This document shows positions 7,551-16,099 of a stretch of DNA of 32,877 nt, one piece after another. The notes under the pieces are model-generated. The model ran no database searches, had not been told where the DNA came from, and saw nothing but the letters and a program-made list of their open reading frames with translations. A program made the position numbers and the translations under genes. Position 1 is the stretch's first letter. Every line of letters starts with the position of its first letter. Source of the DNA: Chloroflexota bacterium. GTDB taxonomy: Bacteria; Chloroflexota; Anaerolineae; Aggregatilineales; Phototrophicaceae. Location: positions 1 to 32,877 of the forward strand of contig JAPOWG010000045.1 of NCBI GenBank assembly GCA_026707745.1, written 5' to 3'.

Positions 7551-8294
7551 CTACTTGGCCAACTCCTTGCGCGCGCTCTGGCACAGACGGCTTCCTCCCG
7601 CTTCAAGCCACAAATCGAGAGTCTCGCTTCGGGCGCTCCCGGCGGCGGCGTCACTATAAATGCCAACACCCCAGCGATAATAGTTTTGCGTCTCCCGTGA
7701 CCAACGTTCACGCGGCTGGCTGATAGCGCCGGGTCCGCCATTGTAACAGGCTAATGCCAGTCCAATCACGTTGTCCGAGTACTCAAAACAATAATTCAGG
7801 TAGGTCGCGCCGCGCCGAGCATTGGTATCGGGATCCAGCATGTCCTCGTCGGCGGAAAAATGAAAGGGCATGACCTGGAACAAGCCACGCGCGCCGGCGC
7901 TGCTGACGACAGTGGGATGCCCGCAAGATTCGATTTGCATAACTGTTGCCAGCAAGTCGCGGTCCACGCTGTATTGATATGCCCATTCGTTGATTTTGCC
8001 CGACCAATGCTTTACGGGGGGCGCGAAGAATGCCGCCAACTGGCCCTGGTTGCTACGCCGTACAATGGCTATGCCGCGTTCAGCAAGATGAGCGACATCA
8101 TCCCAGACCGGCATGGTCACCAGTATCAGCGCTAGCGCGACAGGCAGCCAAAGCGGGATGTAGAAGACTTCATTTCGCTTAATCAGCAGGGGACCCCGGC
8201 CTAGCTGTCGCCGGAACAACCCCAGCAATCGCAGCAACTGATCGCGGATGACTCGAAACTGTCTTTTGAGCAATTGCTTTGATCGCCGCGTCAT
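7551..8294 (-). CDS. Membrane-anchored lytic transglycosylase (SLT domain)
   Basis: This 247-residue peptidoglycan-cleaving enzyme is anchored by one N-terminal transmembrane helix (about 44-62) after a very basic cytosolic segment. The lysozyme-like SLT domain spans roughly 100-215. It has the catalytic glutamate E122 in QIESCGH, then SSAGARGLFQVMPFHF, the ACYNGGPGAI block (182-191) and YYRWGVGIY at the end. Soluble transglycosylases use the same glutamate to form 1,6-anhydro-muramyl products. It is transcribed toward lexA with no obvious terminator in the 24-base gap. Substrate and physiological role (growth, secretion-complex assembly or recycling) cannot be read from the sequence. Confidence 0.88.
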   Translation of the reverse strand: MTRRSKQLLKRQFRVIRDQLLRLLGLFRRQLGRGPLLIKRNEVFYIPLWLPVALALILVTMPVWDDVAHLAERGIAIVRRSNQGQLAAFFAPPVKHWSGKINEWAYQYSVDRDLLATVMQIESCGHPTVVSSAGARGLFQVMPFHFSADEDMLDPDTNARRGATYLNYCFEYSDNVIGLALACYNGGPGAISQPRERWSRETQNYYRWGVGIYSDAAAGSARSETLDLWLEAGGSRLCQSARKELAK

Positions 8295-8393
8295 AAGCGA
8301 TTTGCCCTAACTCCCTCCACCAGCAATGGTAGAACAGCGATTTGACGCCTGTCAATCCCGCCAGCTTCATAGGGCAGGGCATGCGCTTCAAAA

Positions 8394-8422
8394 TGAATAC
8401 ACAGTGTAACGACATTTTACAA
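8394..8422 (-). promoter_or_regulatory. Candidate promoter of the lytic transglycosylase gene
   Basis: On the reverse strand TTGTAA (8417-8422) and TATTCA (8394-8399) are 17 bases apart. This would give a leader of about 90 bases before the ATG at 8294. The match is partial, and no other candidate in this divergent region is better. Confidence 0.3.
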
Positions 8423-8578
8423 ACTTGGATATATACACAGACTCGCCCCTACAACACCCAGCGATTTGTTGCACGACTTAAGTGGAATTACTGAGGCACA
8501 GAAGGCGCGCTTTGAATAGAATGGCTCTCGCTTTTGCGTTACACTATCTGTCATGAGTACTATGTGTAGAGACAAACC

Positions 8579-10456
8579 ATGAGCAAACTACCGTTTCGCG
8601 ATCGCCTGCAAATGCCCCAGCCGCTGCTGGCGGATGGCGCGATGGGCACGATGTTGCATCAAGAATCTGAAGCTCGCGCCGATGCTTGTTTCGATGCGAT
8701 GAATGTCGAAGCTCCCGAAGTGGTGCTCTCTGTTCACAAAGCTTATATCGAAGCCGGCGCCGATCTGATCGAAACCAATACTTTCGGCGCGAACGTTTTC
8801 AAACTGGGCAATGCCGGCCGCGCGCCCTTTGTCGAACGCTACAACCAGCGTGGGGTCGAGTTGGCGCGTTTGGCGATTGCGGAAAGTGGCAGGGGTGATC
8901 TTTACATCGGCGGTTCGGTCGGTCCTTTGGGCGTCGGCGTTTCTCCCTATGGTCGTCTGTCGCAGGAAGAAGCGATTAAGGCTTATACCGAACAACTGAC
9001 CGCATTGGTCATGGCCGGTGTCGATGTCATCGTCTTTGAGACCTTCAACGAACATCGCGAGTTGATATTGGCGGTCAAGGTATTGCAGGGCATAGATCCT
9101 AACCTGCCCGTGATCGCGCAGAGCACCTTTTATCACGAGAACCTCAGTTACGCCGGTTTCCCGCCGGCGCGGGTGGCAAATGATTTGTACAAGGCGGGCG
9201 TCGACGTTATTGGCGTCAACTGCGGCAGCGGGCCAGCCGGCATCGCCGAGGTGCTGCAACAGATGTCTTACGCCATACCCGAAGCTCGCTTTTCCGCCAT
9301 GCCAAATGCCGGTTTCCCCGAGGTAACAGGCGGCAGAATCCTCTACCCGGCAAGCGCGGAGTACTTCGGCGATTGCGCTGCGGCGCTGGTCGAATTCGGC
9401 GCTTCGATCATCGGCGGTTGCTGCGGCACGCGGCCCGAGCACATCACGGCCATGCGCGCCGCGCTCGATGATCCTTCCGGGCATGTCGTGGACCTGCACG
9501 TGAGTGACGTCTATGTCCATCACGAGGTGATGGATCCCGATCATCCGACCGAGTTGTCCGATCGCCTGAGCGATGGCCTGTTTACTGTAACCGTCGAGAT
9601 GGCGCCGCCCCGCAGCTATCACACCGAGGCCTTGTTGCGGGCGGCGCGGCGATTGCGCTCGGCCGGCGCCGACTTGATTAACGTGGCCGATACGCCCGCC
9701 GCCCGTATGAAAATGAGCGCCTGGGCGGTGGCCCACCTGCTGCAAACGCAGATCGGCATCGAAACTGTCCTGCACTTCCCCACGCGCGGACGCAATATGC
9801 TGCGCGTGCAAGGCGATTTGCTGGCGTCGCACGCGCTGGGTTTACGCAATCTTTTCGTTGTCATGGGCGACCCCACCCGGATCGGCGATTTTCCCGACGC
9901 CAGCGATGTCTATGATGTGGCCCCGTCTCGCCTGATTGATGTCATCAAGGGAGGCATGAATCAAGGTGTGGATATGGCTGGACATAGCATCGGCAAACCT
10001 AGCAATTTCACCGTTGGCTGCGCGCTGAATATGGGCGCGGACGATATCGACCGCGAGATAAGAATCCTCAAGAAAAAGCTGGAAGCCGGCGCCGATTTCG
10101 CGCTGGGACAAGCTATCTTCGAGCCGGGGCGGATTCAGCGTTTCCATGAACGTTTTTTGGAGCTGGAGGGCCGGCCCTTCGACCTGCCTGTGCTGATGGC
10201 GGTTATGCCCTTGCATAGCCCGCGCCAGGCTCGCTTTTTGCATAACGAAGTGCCCGGCATCAATATCCCCGACGATATCATGAGGCGCGTCGCGCAGGCC
10301 CGGGACGATGCGCCGAGCGTGGGTGTAGAGATCGCGCGGGAGTTGTTGGATCAAATGACCGACCTGGTGCAGGGCGCTTACATCATTCCTTCCCACAGCG
10401 ACTACGATCGCGCGGCGGAAGTCGTCGCTTATATCAAAGGAAACGGGAGGACATAG
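8579..10456 (+). CDS. Bifunctional homocysteine S-methyltransferase / methylenetetrahydrofolate reductase
   Basis: This 625-residue fusion acts in one-carbon metabolism. Residues 1-300 are the Zn-dependent homocysteine methyltransferase barrel: LADGAMGTML (17-26), IETNTFGAN (64-72), and the zinc cysteines C215 (GVNCGSGP) and C281/C282 (GGCCGTRPEH). Residues about 335-620 are the FAD-dependent MetF-type reductase that makes 5-methyl-tetrahydrofolate, with FTVTVEMAPPR at its start (the catalytic glutamate position), NLFVVMGDP and QAIFEPGRI. The order and length match YitJ-type bifunctional proteins. The two halves would let one protein make the methyl donor and methylate homocysteine, although in this family the methyl source may instead be S-methylmethionine or SAM. 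A LuxR-type gene follows after six bases. Confidence 0.93.
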   Translation: MSKLPFRDRLQMPQPLLADGAMGTMLHQESEARADACFDAMNVEAPEVVLSVHKAYIEAGADLIETNTFGANVFKLGNAGRAPFVERYNQRGVELARLAIAESGRGDLYIGGSVGPLGVGVSPYGRLSQEEAIKAYTEQLTALVMAGVDVIVFETFNEHRELILAVKVLQGIDPNLPVIAQSTFYHENLSYAGFPPARVANDLYKAGVDVIGVNCGSGPAGIAEVLQQMSYAIPEARFSAMPNAGFPEVTGGRILYPASAEYFGDCAAALVEFGASIIGGCCGTRPEHITAMRAALDDPSGHVVDLHVSDVYVHHEVMDPDHPTELSDRLSDGLFTVTVEMAPPRSYHTEALLRAARRLRSAGADLINVADTPAARMKMSAWAVAHLLQTQIGIETVLHFPTRGRNMLRVQGDLLASHALGLRNLFVVMGDPTRIGDFPDASDVYDVAPSRLIDVIKGGMNQGVDMAGHSIGKPSNFTVGCALNMGADDIDREIRILKKKLEAGADFALGQAIFEPGRIQRFHERFLELEGRPFDLPVLMAVMPLHSPRQARFLHNEVPGINIPDDIMRRVAQARDDAPSVGVEIARELLDQMTDLVQGAYIIPSHSDYDRAAEVVAYIKGNGRT

Positions 10457-10462
10457 CTGACC

Positions 10463-11281
10463 ATGAGCCGCCGGGCGCGGGCGAGAGAGCGGAACGGAGG
10501 ATCCCGAAGAGCGGCGAAGGCCATGGTCCGCAACTGCGGCATCGGCGAAGTCGACCTGCGCGTAGCGATCATCGACAGCGACCGCTATGCTTTGAATGCC
10601 ATTAACGCTTATCTCGCCTGGGATCGTCGCACGCGAGTCGTGTTGAAGACGGACTCATTGGCGGAGCTTTCGGCCAAGCTTAACGAATGGAGCGAGTTTG
10701 TATATCCTCATGTCGCGATTCTCGATGCCAATTATATAGACGGTGTTGGCGGTTTGTTCTCCGCCATAAGCGACCTGCGCCGGTCGATTCCCGGCGTGAT
10801 GGTGATATGTCTGGCACAGATAGCCGACTTGAACACGATCTATGAAGCGATAAATGGCGGCGCGCGTGCTTTTTTCCTAAAGGATGACCTCAGGCTGCAT
10901 ATCGGTTGGGCGCTCTATTTTTCGGCCATTGTCGACAAGCGCTGTTTCTTCATCAGCCGCGGCTTGGTCGATGCCTGCAAAAAGCTTAGCCACGCGCGCT
11001 TGCGCGATACCAAGCTGCTGCCAGGACCGCGAAACTACCCGGGATTAACGCCGCGCCTGCGCGAGGCGATCATACTCTACGCGATCGAAGGCATGCGTCC
11101 TCGGCTGATCGCGCACGAAATGGGCATCAGCGAGATCACAGTTCGCGATTACATCAAGAAGGCTTATCGCATTCTCGAATCCGCCGCCGACGATTGCGAC
11201 TATCCCGCAGACATGAGCCAGCAGGAAGTCGCCTTCATGCGCTTAACCGCGCTGGATGCAATTGCAATCGAATGTGATTAG
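10463..11281 (+). CDS. Orphan response regulator with LuxR-type DNA-binding domain
   Basis: This 272-residue protein has a receiver-like domain followed by a LuxR/NarL-type helix-turn-helix. After a basic, low-complexity N-terminus (1-30), the receiver begins at DLRVAIIDSD with acidic residues D38 and D40, the phospho-acceptor-like D88 in AILDAN, and lysine K140 in FFLKDD. The usual switch Ser/Thr after the fourth strand seems to be replaced (VICLAQ). The HTH is at about 193-240 (LTPRLREAIILYAIEGMRPRLIAHEMGISEITVRDYIKKAY with M for the common K). No kinase gene is nearby. GGGAGGA lies about ten bases before the ATG at 10463; an internal ATG at 10523 would remove the basic tail. Its tight spacing with the preceding methyltransferase/reductase gene suggests co-transcription. 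Confidence 0.8.
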   Translation: MSRRARARERNGGSRRAAKAMVRNCGIGEVDLRVAIIDSDRYALNAINAYLAWDRRTRVVLKTDSLAELSAKLNEWSEFVYPHVAILDANYIDGVGGLFSAISDLRRSIPGVMVICLAQIADLNTIYEAINGGARAFFLKDDLRLHIGWALYFSAIVDKRCFFISRGLVDACKKLSHARLRDTKLLPGPRNYPGLTPRLREAIILYAIEGMRPRLIAHEMGISEITVRDYIKKAYRILESAADDCDYPADMSQQEVAFMRLTALDAIAIECD

Positions 11282-11289
11282 GCTGGCCG

Positions 11290-11305
11290 AAGCAAGATCA
11301 TGCTT
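11290..11305. terminator. Weak hairpin between convergent genes
   Basis: AAGCA (11290-11294) and TGCTT (11301-11305) form a five-pair stem with a six-base loop between two converging genes. There is no T-run on either strand, so a terminator role is weakly supported. Confidence 0.2.
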
Positions 11306-11314
11306 GGCTCTAGA

Positions 11315-12346
11315 TCAGGTTATCTGCGAGCAGGTCTCTGATGGATCTGGATCCTCCGGCTCGGTAGGTTTGTTGGCTCCTGCGGGCCGTGTATTCTTTA
11401 CTTGATTTCGAGTCAGCAATACCGACTGGTCGTTTTCGCTTTCCAGCGCCTCGGGTACGTGCACATGCTCCTCTTCGAGGTAGGTCTTGAGCGCGCCGCT
11501 GAATGACTGCACTGGGGCCCGATCGCCATATTGATGGCGCAGGTCGAGCAGATTGTTCATCAGCCACAGGAAAAGATCGCCCTCGGTACGCGCTGTATGC
11601 TTGCCCTTGGCTAGCTCAAGCACGTGGTATTTGCGAATCAATTGAATGGCCGGCTCATAAACATGATGATACCAATCGGCAGTCACTTCTTCCGTGGTCA
11701 AGGGATGGCCTTCGACTTTTTCCTGGACGCGTTCGTGCAGGAAGATATAGCCCATCAACTCGTGATAACGCGCTGCCACGGTAAGTTCAATCGACTCATG
11801 ACCCGGCACTGCGCGCGACAAGCCCGTTTCTTCCAGGAAGTTGGCATAGGCTTCCGCCGCCTCAATTTCCCGATCGCTCATTCTCGGCCGCAGTGGCACA
11901 GTCGTGGGCAACTCGATCACATGCGCCTGTATCGTCTTGCTGCCCAATTGATGCGCCACTGACACACGGTGGTTGCCATCGCGGACGAAATAGACTTCGC
12001 CGACCTTGTAAAGCTCGATTGGCGGCGGGCCTTCCAGGCTATTCGCCAGGGCGTAAATCCGGCTCCAGCGCTCTTGCATCTCAGCTTTCTTCGGTAGAAA
12101 TGACGCCGTAAAGTCCTTGTAGCGCCCGACGCTGCCGGCGATTTGATTCAGTGGTACATCGTGCACGCCTTGGTAATGTTCCTCGTGCAGATGCAAGCGG
12201 CTGCGAATCTCGTCAAAGTTCAGCAATTCGTTGTGTTTGCCGGTAAAGTGGTGCAGCATCTCCTGCCAGAACGCCTTGTTGCGTACCGAGCGGAATTTGC
12301 TTACCCCTTCGTTGTAGCTGGTGCGGAACGTATTCTCGTTTGCCAT
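11315..12346 (-). CDS. ParB-like / DUF4032-type protein
   Basis: This is a soluble protein of about 343 residues. Residues about 60-150 look like a ParB/sulfiredoxin-type nucleotide-binding domain: VPLNQIAGSVGRYKDFTASFLP, then PIELYKVGEVYFVRDGNHRVSVA, where DGNHRVSVA parallels the ParB GxHR box. The remainder is helical with many H, E and W residues and fits the DUF4032-style proteins seen in Actinobacteria and Chloroflexota. The C-terminal 40 residues are acidic and Pro-rich. I chose the ATG at 12346 because AGGACAGG lies just upstream; the open frame continues 81 codons further without family-like sequence. A TATAGT element (12516-12521, reverse) may be the -10. The function is unknown. Confidence 0.75.
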   Translation of the reverse strand: MANENTFRTSYNEGVSKFRSVRNKAFWQEMLHHFTGKHNELLNFDEIRSRLHLHEEHYQGVHDVPLNQIAGSVGRYKDFTASFLPKKAEMQERWSRIYALANSLEGPPPIELYKVGEVYFVRDGNHRVSVAHQLGSKTIQAHVIELPTTVPLRPRMSDREIEAAEAYANFLEETGLSRAVPGHESIELTVAARYHELMGYIFLHERVQEKVEGHPLTTEEVTADWYHHVYEPAIQLIRKYHVLELAKGKHTARTEGDLFLWLMNNLLDLRHQYGDRAPVQSFSGALKTYLEEEHVHVPEALESENDQSVLLTRNQVKNTRPAGANKPTEPEDPDPSETCSQIT

Positions 12347-12633
12347 CCTGTCCTCTTTTCCTTCCAGTGACATCGTTTGCGTTGGCGACATCACCGTCCG
12401 TCTTGTCAAGACTGTTGGCGATCCGTACCTCATCGTTTGTCCGTACAGAGTGTCGCCAGCAGTGAAATAAATCACATCAACAACTGACAGGGCAACACTT
12501 CTGCGGCACATACACACTATAACATATCTTCTGCCGAAGTCCGCAAAATCCGCAATGGACCTGTTTGTGATTCTGTTGATCGCTGCCAAATAGCGAAGGA
12601 ATGGAAAATAGAGGAATAGTCTTTTGAGATGTT

Positions 12634-13410
12634 ATGATATTGATGGGCTGGCAGCGCCCGATCTTACCTCGACTACCGGAGCAAATCGACGTGGATCAGG
12701 CTACTCGTCTACGCTTGAACCAGATCAATCAGACATTCTATGCCAGGGCGGCGCAGGAATTCGACGCGACGCGTAGGCGGGCCTGGCCCGGCTGGCTTAA
12801 GGCGCTCTCCAAAATCGACTCGCCGATCCAATCGGTAATTGACATTGGCTGTGGTAACGGTCGCTTCGCCCTGTTTCTTTCGGAGCGCCAACCCACCTCT
12901 TTTGATTATACGGGCATCGACAGCAGTCCAGGCTTGCTCAGCTTGGCGCGCACCAGACTCTCCAGGCTCGAGCAGGTGAGGACCCGATTGATCGAACATG
13001 ATCTGGTTGAAGATGAACTGCCGGATATCCGGGCCCAGTTGGTCGTCCTCTTCGGCGTCCTGCATCATGTACCGGGTTTTCTGCAACGGCGCGAACTGCT
13101 CCTTCGCTGCGCGCAGTTGCTTGCGCCGGGCGGCCATTTGGTTTTCGCGGCCTGGCGCTTTTATGAAGAAGAACGCTTCCGCAATCGGATCGTGCCCTGG
13201 GATAGCGACTTACCTGTGGAAAAGAACGACTATCTGTTGGATTGGCGCCGCGGTGAGCGCGCCCTGCGTTATTGCCATTACGTTGATGACACCGAACATG
13301 ACGACCTCGTCGCGGCAACAGGTCTGTCAGCCAAAGCCGATTTTCGCGCCGACGGGGCGAGCGGGACGCTCAATCGGTATACCGTGTTGGGTAGGGAAGA
13401 AGAGGGATGA
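12634..13410 (+). CDS. Class I SAM-dependent methyltransferase, Trm9/ABH8-like
   Basis: This is a 258-residue Rossmann-fold methyltransferase. The SAM-binding motif I is VIDIGCGNGRF (68-78), the acidic post-I residue is in YTGIDSSPG (92-100), and motif IV is FGVLHHV (140-146). The N-terminal FYARAAQEFDATRRRAWPGW and the C-terminal LRYCHYVDDTEHDDLVAATG followed by NRYTVLGR are laid out like eukaryotic Trm9/ALKBH8-type tRNA wobble-uridine methyltransferases. A tRNA substrate is therefore a reasonable but unproven guess. The start is uncertain: ATGs at 12634 and 12643 both lack a clear ribosome site. The gene is divergent from the DUF4032-type gene and convergent with the SH3b protein gene. Confidence 0.78.
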   Translation: MILMGWQRPILPRLPEQIDVDQATRLRLNQINQTFYARAAQEFDATRRRAWPGWLKALSKIDSPIQSVIDIGCGNGRFALFLSERQPTSFDYTGIDSSPGLLSLARTRLSRLEQVRTRLIEHDLVEDELPDIRAQLVVLFGVLHHVPGFLQRRELLLRCAQLLAPGGHLVFAAWRFYEEERFRNRIVPWDSDLPVEKNDYLLDWRRGERALRYCHYVDDTEHDDLVAATGLSAKADFRADGASGTLNRYTVLGREEEG

Positions 13411-13442
13411 AGAAAGGAACACCCCTCTCCCAATGACGAAAA

Positions 13443-14651
13443 CTAGCAGCGGCCGCGCCTTAGGATGTACGCTGCGGTCGCGCCGTGATTGTCGCCCTCA
13501 TTGGTTTCCGACACCTGATTGTGGATATCAAGGAACAGATTCACGTGGTGCACTTCCTCATAGTGTTGGTTCTGCGTTATGCGACCGAAGGCGGACCTTG
13601 ATTGTCCCGCAGGTACCGGCGGATAGCCGATCTGCGTCGTCGCTTGCCCTGCGCCCGTACCCATCCGCGAGTCCCTGACTTCAACGGAGAATCCCCCGGC
13701 ATCGCCATTGCCATTGTTTTGGACCGTGACATGAATGGTGTAAGTCTCGTTGCAAGTCGCTGGGTGAGGCTCCATCCGTATCTCGCCAAAGACCAGGTTG
13801 GGGCCGCTGGCGGGCGCGGCGGGCGCGGCGGGCGGCGCTTCTACCGGTATAGCCGTCGGTATCGGAATGGGGGTCGGTGGCAAGGGAGGCGGCGCGATGC
13901 GCTCCAGATTACTCAGATCGCCTTCGGCCCTGACGATGTTGGGATGTATGAAACCGCGGACGCCATTGGCCAGTTCGATGAAGTACCAACTGGTGCCGCG
14001 GCTGCTAGTGCCAAGGATTTTGGCGCTTTTTCCCTCGAGCAAGAATCCGACGACCTGATAGAAGGTATTGTCTCCGGCGCGGACATTGCTATTGACCTGA
14101 GCGACCACGCGCGGCGAATCATCGAGGGGCTCCTCAACGGGTTCTGGCTCGACCGTCGGATCCGGCGGCTCCTCAACTTCCGTCTGCATCGAGTCTTCGA
14201 CAAAGGACGGGGGATTGTTCTCGACGCGTATCGGGCTTAAACGCACGTACTCGGGACCGTCCCCGGTGTTAATGTTCAAGCGCAACTCATAAAGACCGTC
14301 ACGCGCCGTCAGCGTGTTCCAAGTACCGAGAATATCGTCGACGACGCTCGACCGCTGAGGTACGGTTGCCGGGAACCACTGGCCCTCTGCTTGGTCCTCC
14401 GAATCCATCATGTCGACAAGCAATGGACGGAATTCGACGAAATAACTCAAGATACTTGGCAGGTTCACCGTCCCGCGAATATCAATGCTGTCGCGCACCA
14501 CGTATACCGGGGGTGGGAAGCTGATATTGACGTCGGGATTCACCATCATTTCGTCGTACGGTTCGATCACGCTGTTGCCGTCCTGGCCTAGCGCCAAGGG
14601 AACTAACAGCAACATTACCATTATCAGGAATCCTGGAAACCTTGCTCGCAT
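13443..14651 (-). CDS. Secreted SH3b and CARDB domain protein
   Basis: This exported protein of about 402 residues has a signal peptide (basic start, hydrophobic core about 8-20, cut near ALG-QD). Residues about 45-145 form a beta-rich region of unknown family. A Pro/Glu linker follows (150-180), then a bacterial SH3 domain at about 181-245 (VNSNVRAGDNTFYQVVGFLLEGKSAKILG, ending GFIHPNIV). After it come a Pro/Ala-rich linker (255-283) and a CARDB-like adhesion/Ig-type domain (285-395). The last residues end in RRGRC. Such proteins usually bind cell-wall components or other surface molecules. AGGAGGT sits seven bases before the ATG at 14651, making that start convincing; a GTG three bases upstream is also open. 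Confidence 0.83.
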   Translation of the reverse strand: MRARFPGFLIMVMLLLVPLALGQDGNSVIEPYDEMMVNPDVNISFPPPVYVVRDSIDIRGTVNLPSILSYFVEFRPLLVDMMDSEDQAEGQWFPATVPQRSSVVDDILGTWNTLTARDGLYELRLNINTGDGPEYVRLSPIRVENNPPSFVEDSMQTEVEEPPDPTVEPEPVEEPLDDSPRVVAQVNSNVRAGDNTFYQVVGFLLEGKSAKILGTSSRGTSWYFIELANGVRGFIHPNIVRAEGDLSNLERIAPPPLPPTPIPIPTAIPVEAPPAAPAAPASGPNLVFGEIRMEPHPATCNETYTIHVTVQNNGNGDAGGFSVEVRDSRMGTGAGQATTQIGYPPVPAGQSRSAFGRITQNQHYEEVHHVNLFLDIHNQVSETNEGDNHGATAAYILRRGRC

Positions 14652-14654
14652 CAC

Positions 14655-14996
14655 TTCACCTCCTGAAAAATAGGCTTAAGCCGCCCGGAGCATGTCCATT
14701 CACCCAACAACGCATCAAGCGCGTTGGCCGAATTATCTTTACTGGCCCCGCCTGGCAATTGATCATGCGCGCGATCTACCATTGGCAAGCCTTTGTCTAT
14801 GCACAATTCATGATAAACCGAAACGAGATTGGCTGCCCGCCGCATTGCCTACGAATCCGCATCGGAGTTCATAATTGAGATTATTGATATTGTGGATACG
14901 GGGGCGCCTGGCAAGGTTGGAGACCCTTTGTTAGGACCTCATCATAGCCCGTAAAGATGATACAATAACCGCCACTAACCGCTGCGTAGGGCGACT
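14655..14996. other. Divergent intergenic region
   Basis: About 340 bases between the SH3b gene and the divergent ATPase gene hold no credible gene. Short open frames on both strands here lack ribosome sites and family-like sequence. TACAAT at 14961-14966 is a possible -10 for the ATPase gene, with no good -35 at the right distance. I see nothing else. Confidence 0.4.
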
Positions 14997-15734
14997 ATGG
15001 AACCCGTTGTTATTGTTCGTATTCAAGATCTGCTGAAGACCTATACTGAAGGCGGCCACCGACGTCTCGTGCTCAATTGTGTCAATATCGATATTGTCCA
15101 AGGTGAATTCTTTGTTATGCTCGGCAAGAGTGGCAGCGGCAAGAGTACCTTGCTCAACATGCTAAGCGGCATTGACAGTCCCGATGATGGTCGAGTGCTG
15201 ATCGACGGCGTCGATATCACGGCAATGAGTGATACGGAACAGACGCTGTTTCGCCGCGACCATGTCGGCATCATATTCCAGTTTTTCAATTTGATACCGA
15301 CGCTGACTGTCTTGGAAAACATCATGCTGCCACTGGAACTTCGTCGCGACCGCAGCAAGGAGAATGAAATGCGCGCCCGCGAGTTGCTCGAACGCGTTGG
15401 CTTGGCGGACCGTGCGGATTCCTTCCCGGACAAGCTCAGTGGAGGCGAGCAGCAACGTGTTGCCATCGTCCGCGCGCTGGTGCACGAACCGAAGGTATTG
15501 TTGGCGGACGAGCCGACCGGCAATCTTGACGAAGATACCGGGCAACAGATCTTGCAGCTTTTGCTGGAGCTGACGCGAGAAGCGGGCAAGACCTTGATCA
15601 TGGCGACCCACAACCCGGAGATTGTGCCCTTCGCCGATCGTGTCTGCCGCATTCACGAAGGACGGCTCTATGTCAGCGACAGCCACGCTTTTGATAGTGT
15701 GGCGGGGACAGTCGAGGTGGTCGCCGAGGGCTGA
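14997..15734 (+). CDS. ABC transporter ATP-binding protein, LolD/MacB type, without visible permease
   Basis: This 245-residue ATPase is of the MacB/LolD/FtsE group, whose members work with FtsX/MacB-like permeases in lipoprotein release, efflux or cell-wall control. Walker [10 protein letters not shown] is at 43-51, the Q-loop is [16 protein letters not shown] (94-109), signature LSGGEQQ is at 147-153, Walker [13 protein letters not shown] is at 167-178, and the switch histidine is H205 in MATHNPE. The [13 protein letters not shown] and DEPTGNLD wording is diagnostic of this subgroup. No permease gene adjoins it; the next gene downstream encodes a HEAT-repeat protein, 365 bases away. It either serves a distant permease or is a remnant of an operon. 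Confidence 0.88.
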   Translation: MEPVVIVRIQDLLKTYTEGGHRRLVLNCVNIDIVQGEFFVMLGKSGSGKSTLLNMLSGIDSPDDGRVLIDGVDITAMSDTEQTLFRRDHVGIIFQFFNLIPTLTVLENIMLPLELRRDRSKENEMRARELLERVGLADRADSFPDKLSGGEQQRVAIVRALVHEPKVLLADEPTGNLDEDTGQQILQLLLELTREAGKTLIMATHNPEIVPFADRVCRIHEGRLYVSDSHAFDSVAGTVEVVAEG

Positions 15735-16099
15735 GACCTCTTCTGCTCAATGCAAGACATCGCTGCATTGCCAGCCGAATTTCATAGATAAATATGATAT
15801 GCGATTTGTCTGAGAAAAAGGTACAATACTCCTGAGCGCAAACGATCGCTATCGCTAATGGCGGTGGGCGGCGCTTCAAAAGCAAGTAGTGGAGCAGGAT
15901 CCTCGGAGGAGAACGCGGAAATATACAGTGATATGAGCAATATGCAATCCGGAGTTTTACAGTCGATTTGATGGTAAGCCCGAAAAGAGGGGTACCGCAT
16001 TCGCAGAAAGTTTTTTGCCGCCCCATATTTTAATGCCGGTGTGATATTGAAAGCAACGTGGGGCATCGTTTCAATCGAGCAGGCGAAAGGCAGACGCCA
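15735..16099. other. Intergenic region
   Basis: About 365 bases separate the ATPase and HEAT-repeat genes. It is AT-richer than its surroundings. TACAAT (15822-15827) resembles a -10 element but has no matching -35. Reverse-strand open frames here overlap the ATPase gene and look spurious. No RNA gene was recognised. Confidence 0.35.

Noticed and set aside
8461..8578. SAM or cobalamin riboswitch before the methionine-pathway fusion gene
   Set aside because: I looked for the SAM-I and cobalamin core elements and found none; the leader is short and only a weak inverted repeat is seen.
8588..9832. A 414-codon reverse-strand open frame opposite the methyltransferase/reductase gene
   Set aside because: It is antisense to a conserved fusion enzyme with all motifs intact, without ribosome site or family features.
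14642..14878. Small open frames on both strands between the SH3b gene and the ATPase gene
   Set aside because: They overlap each other or the signal-peptide region, have no ribosome site, and read as random Arg/Pro/His-rich sequence.
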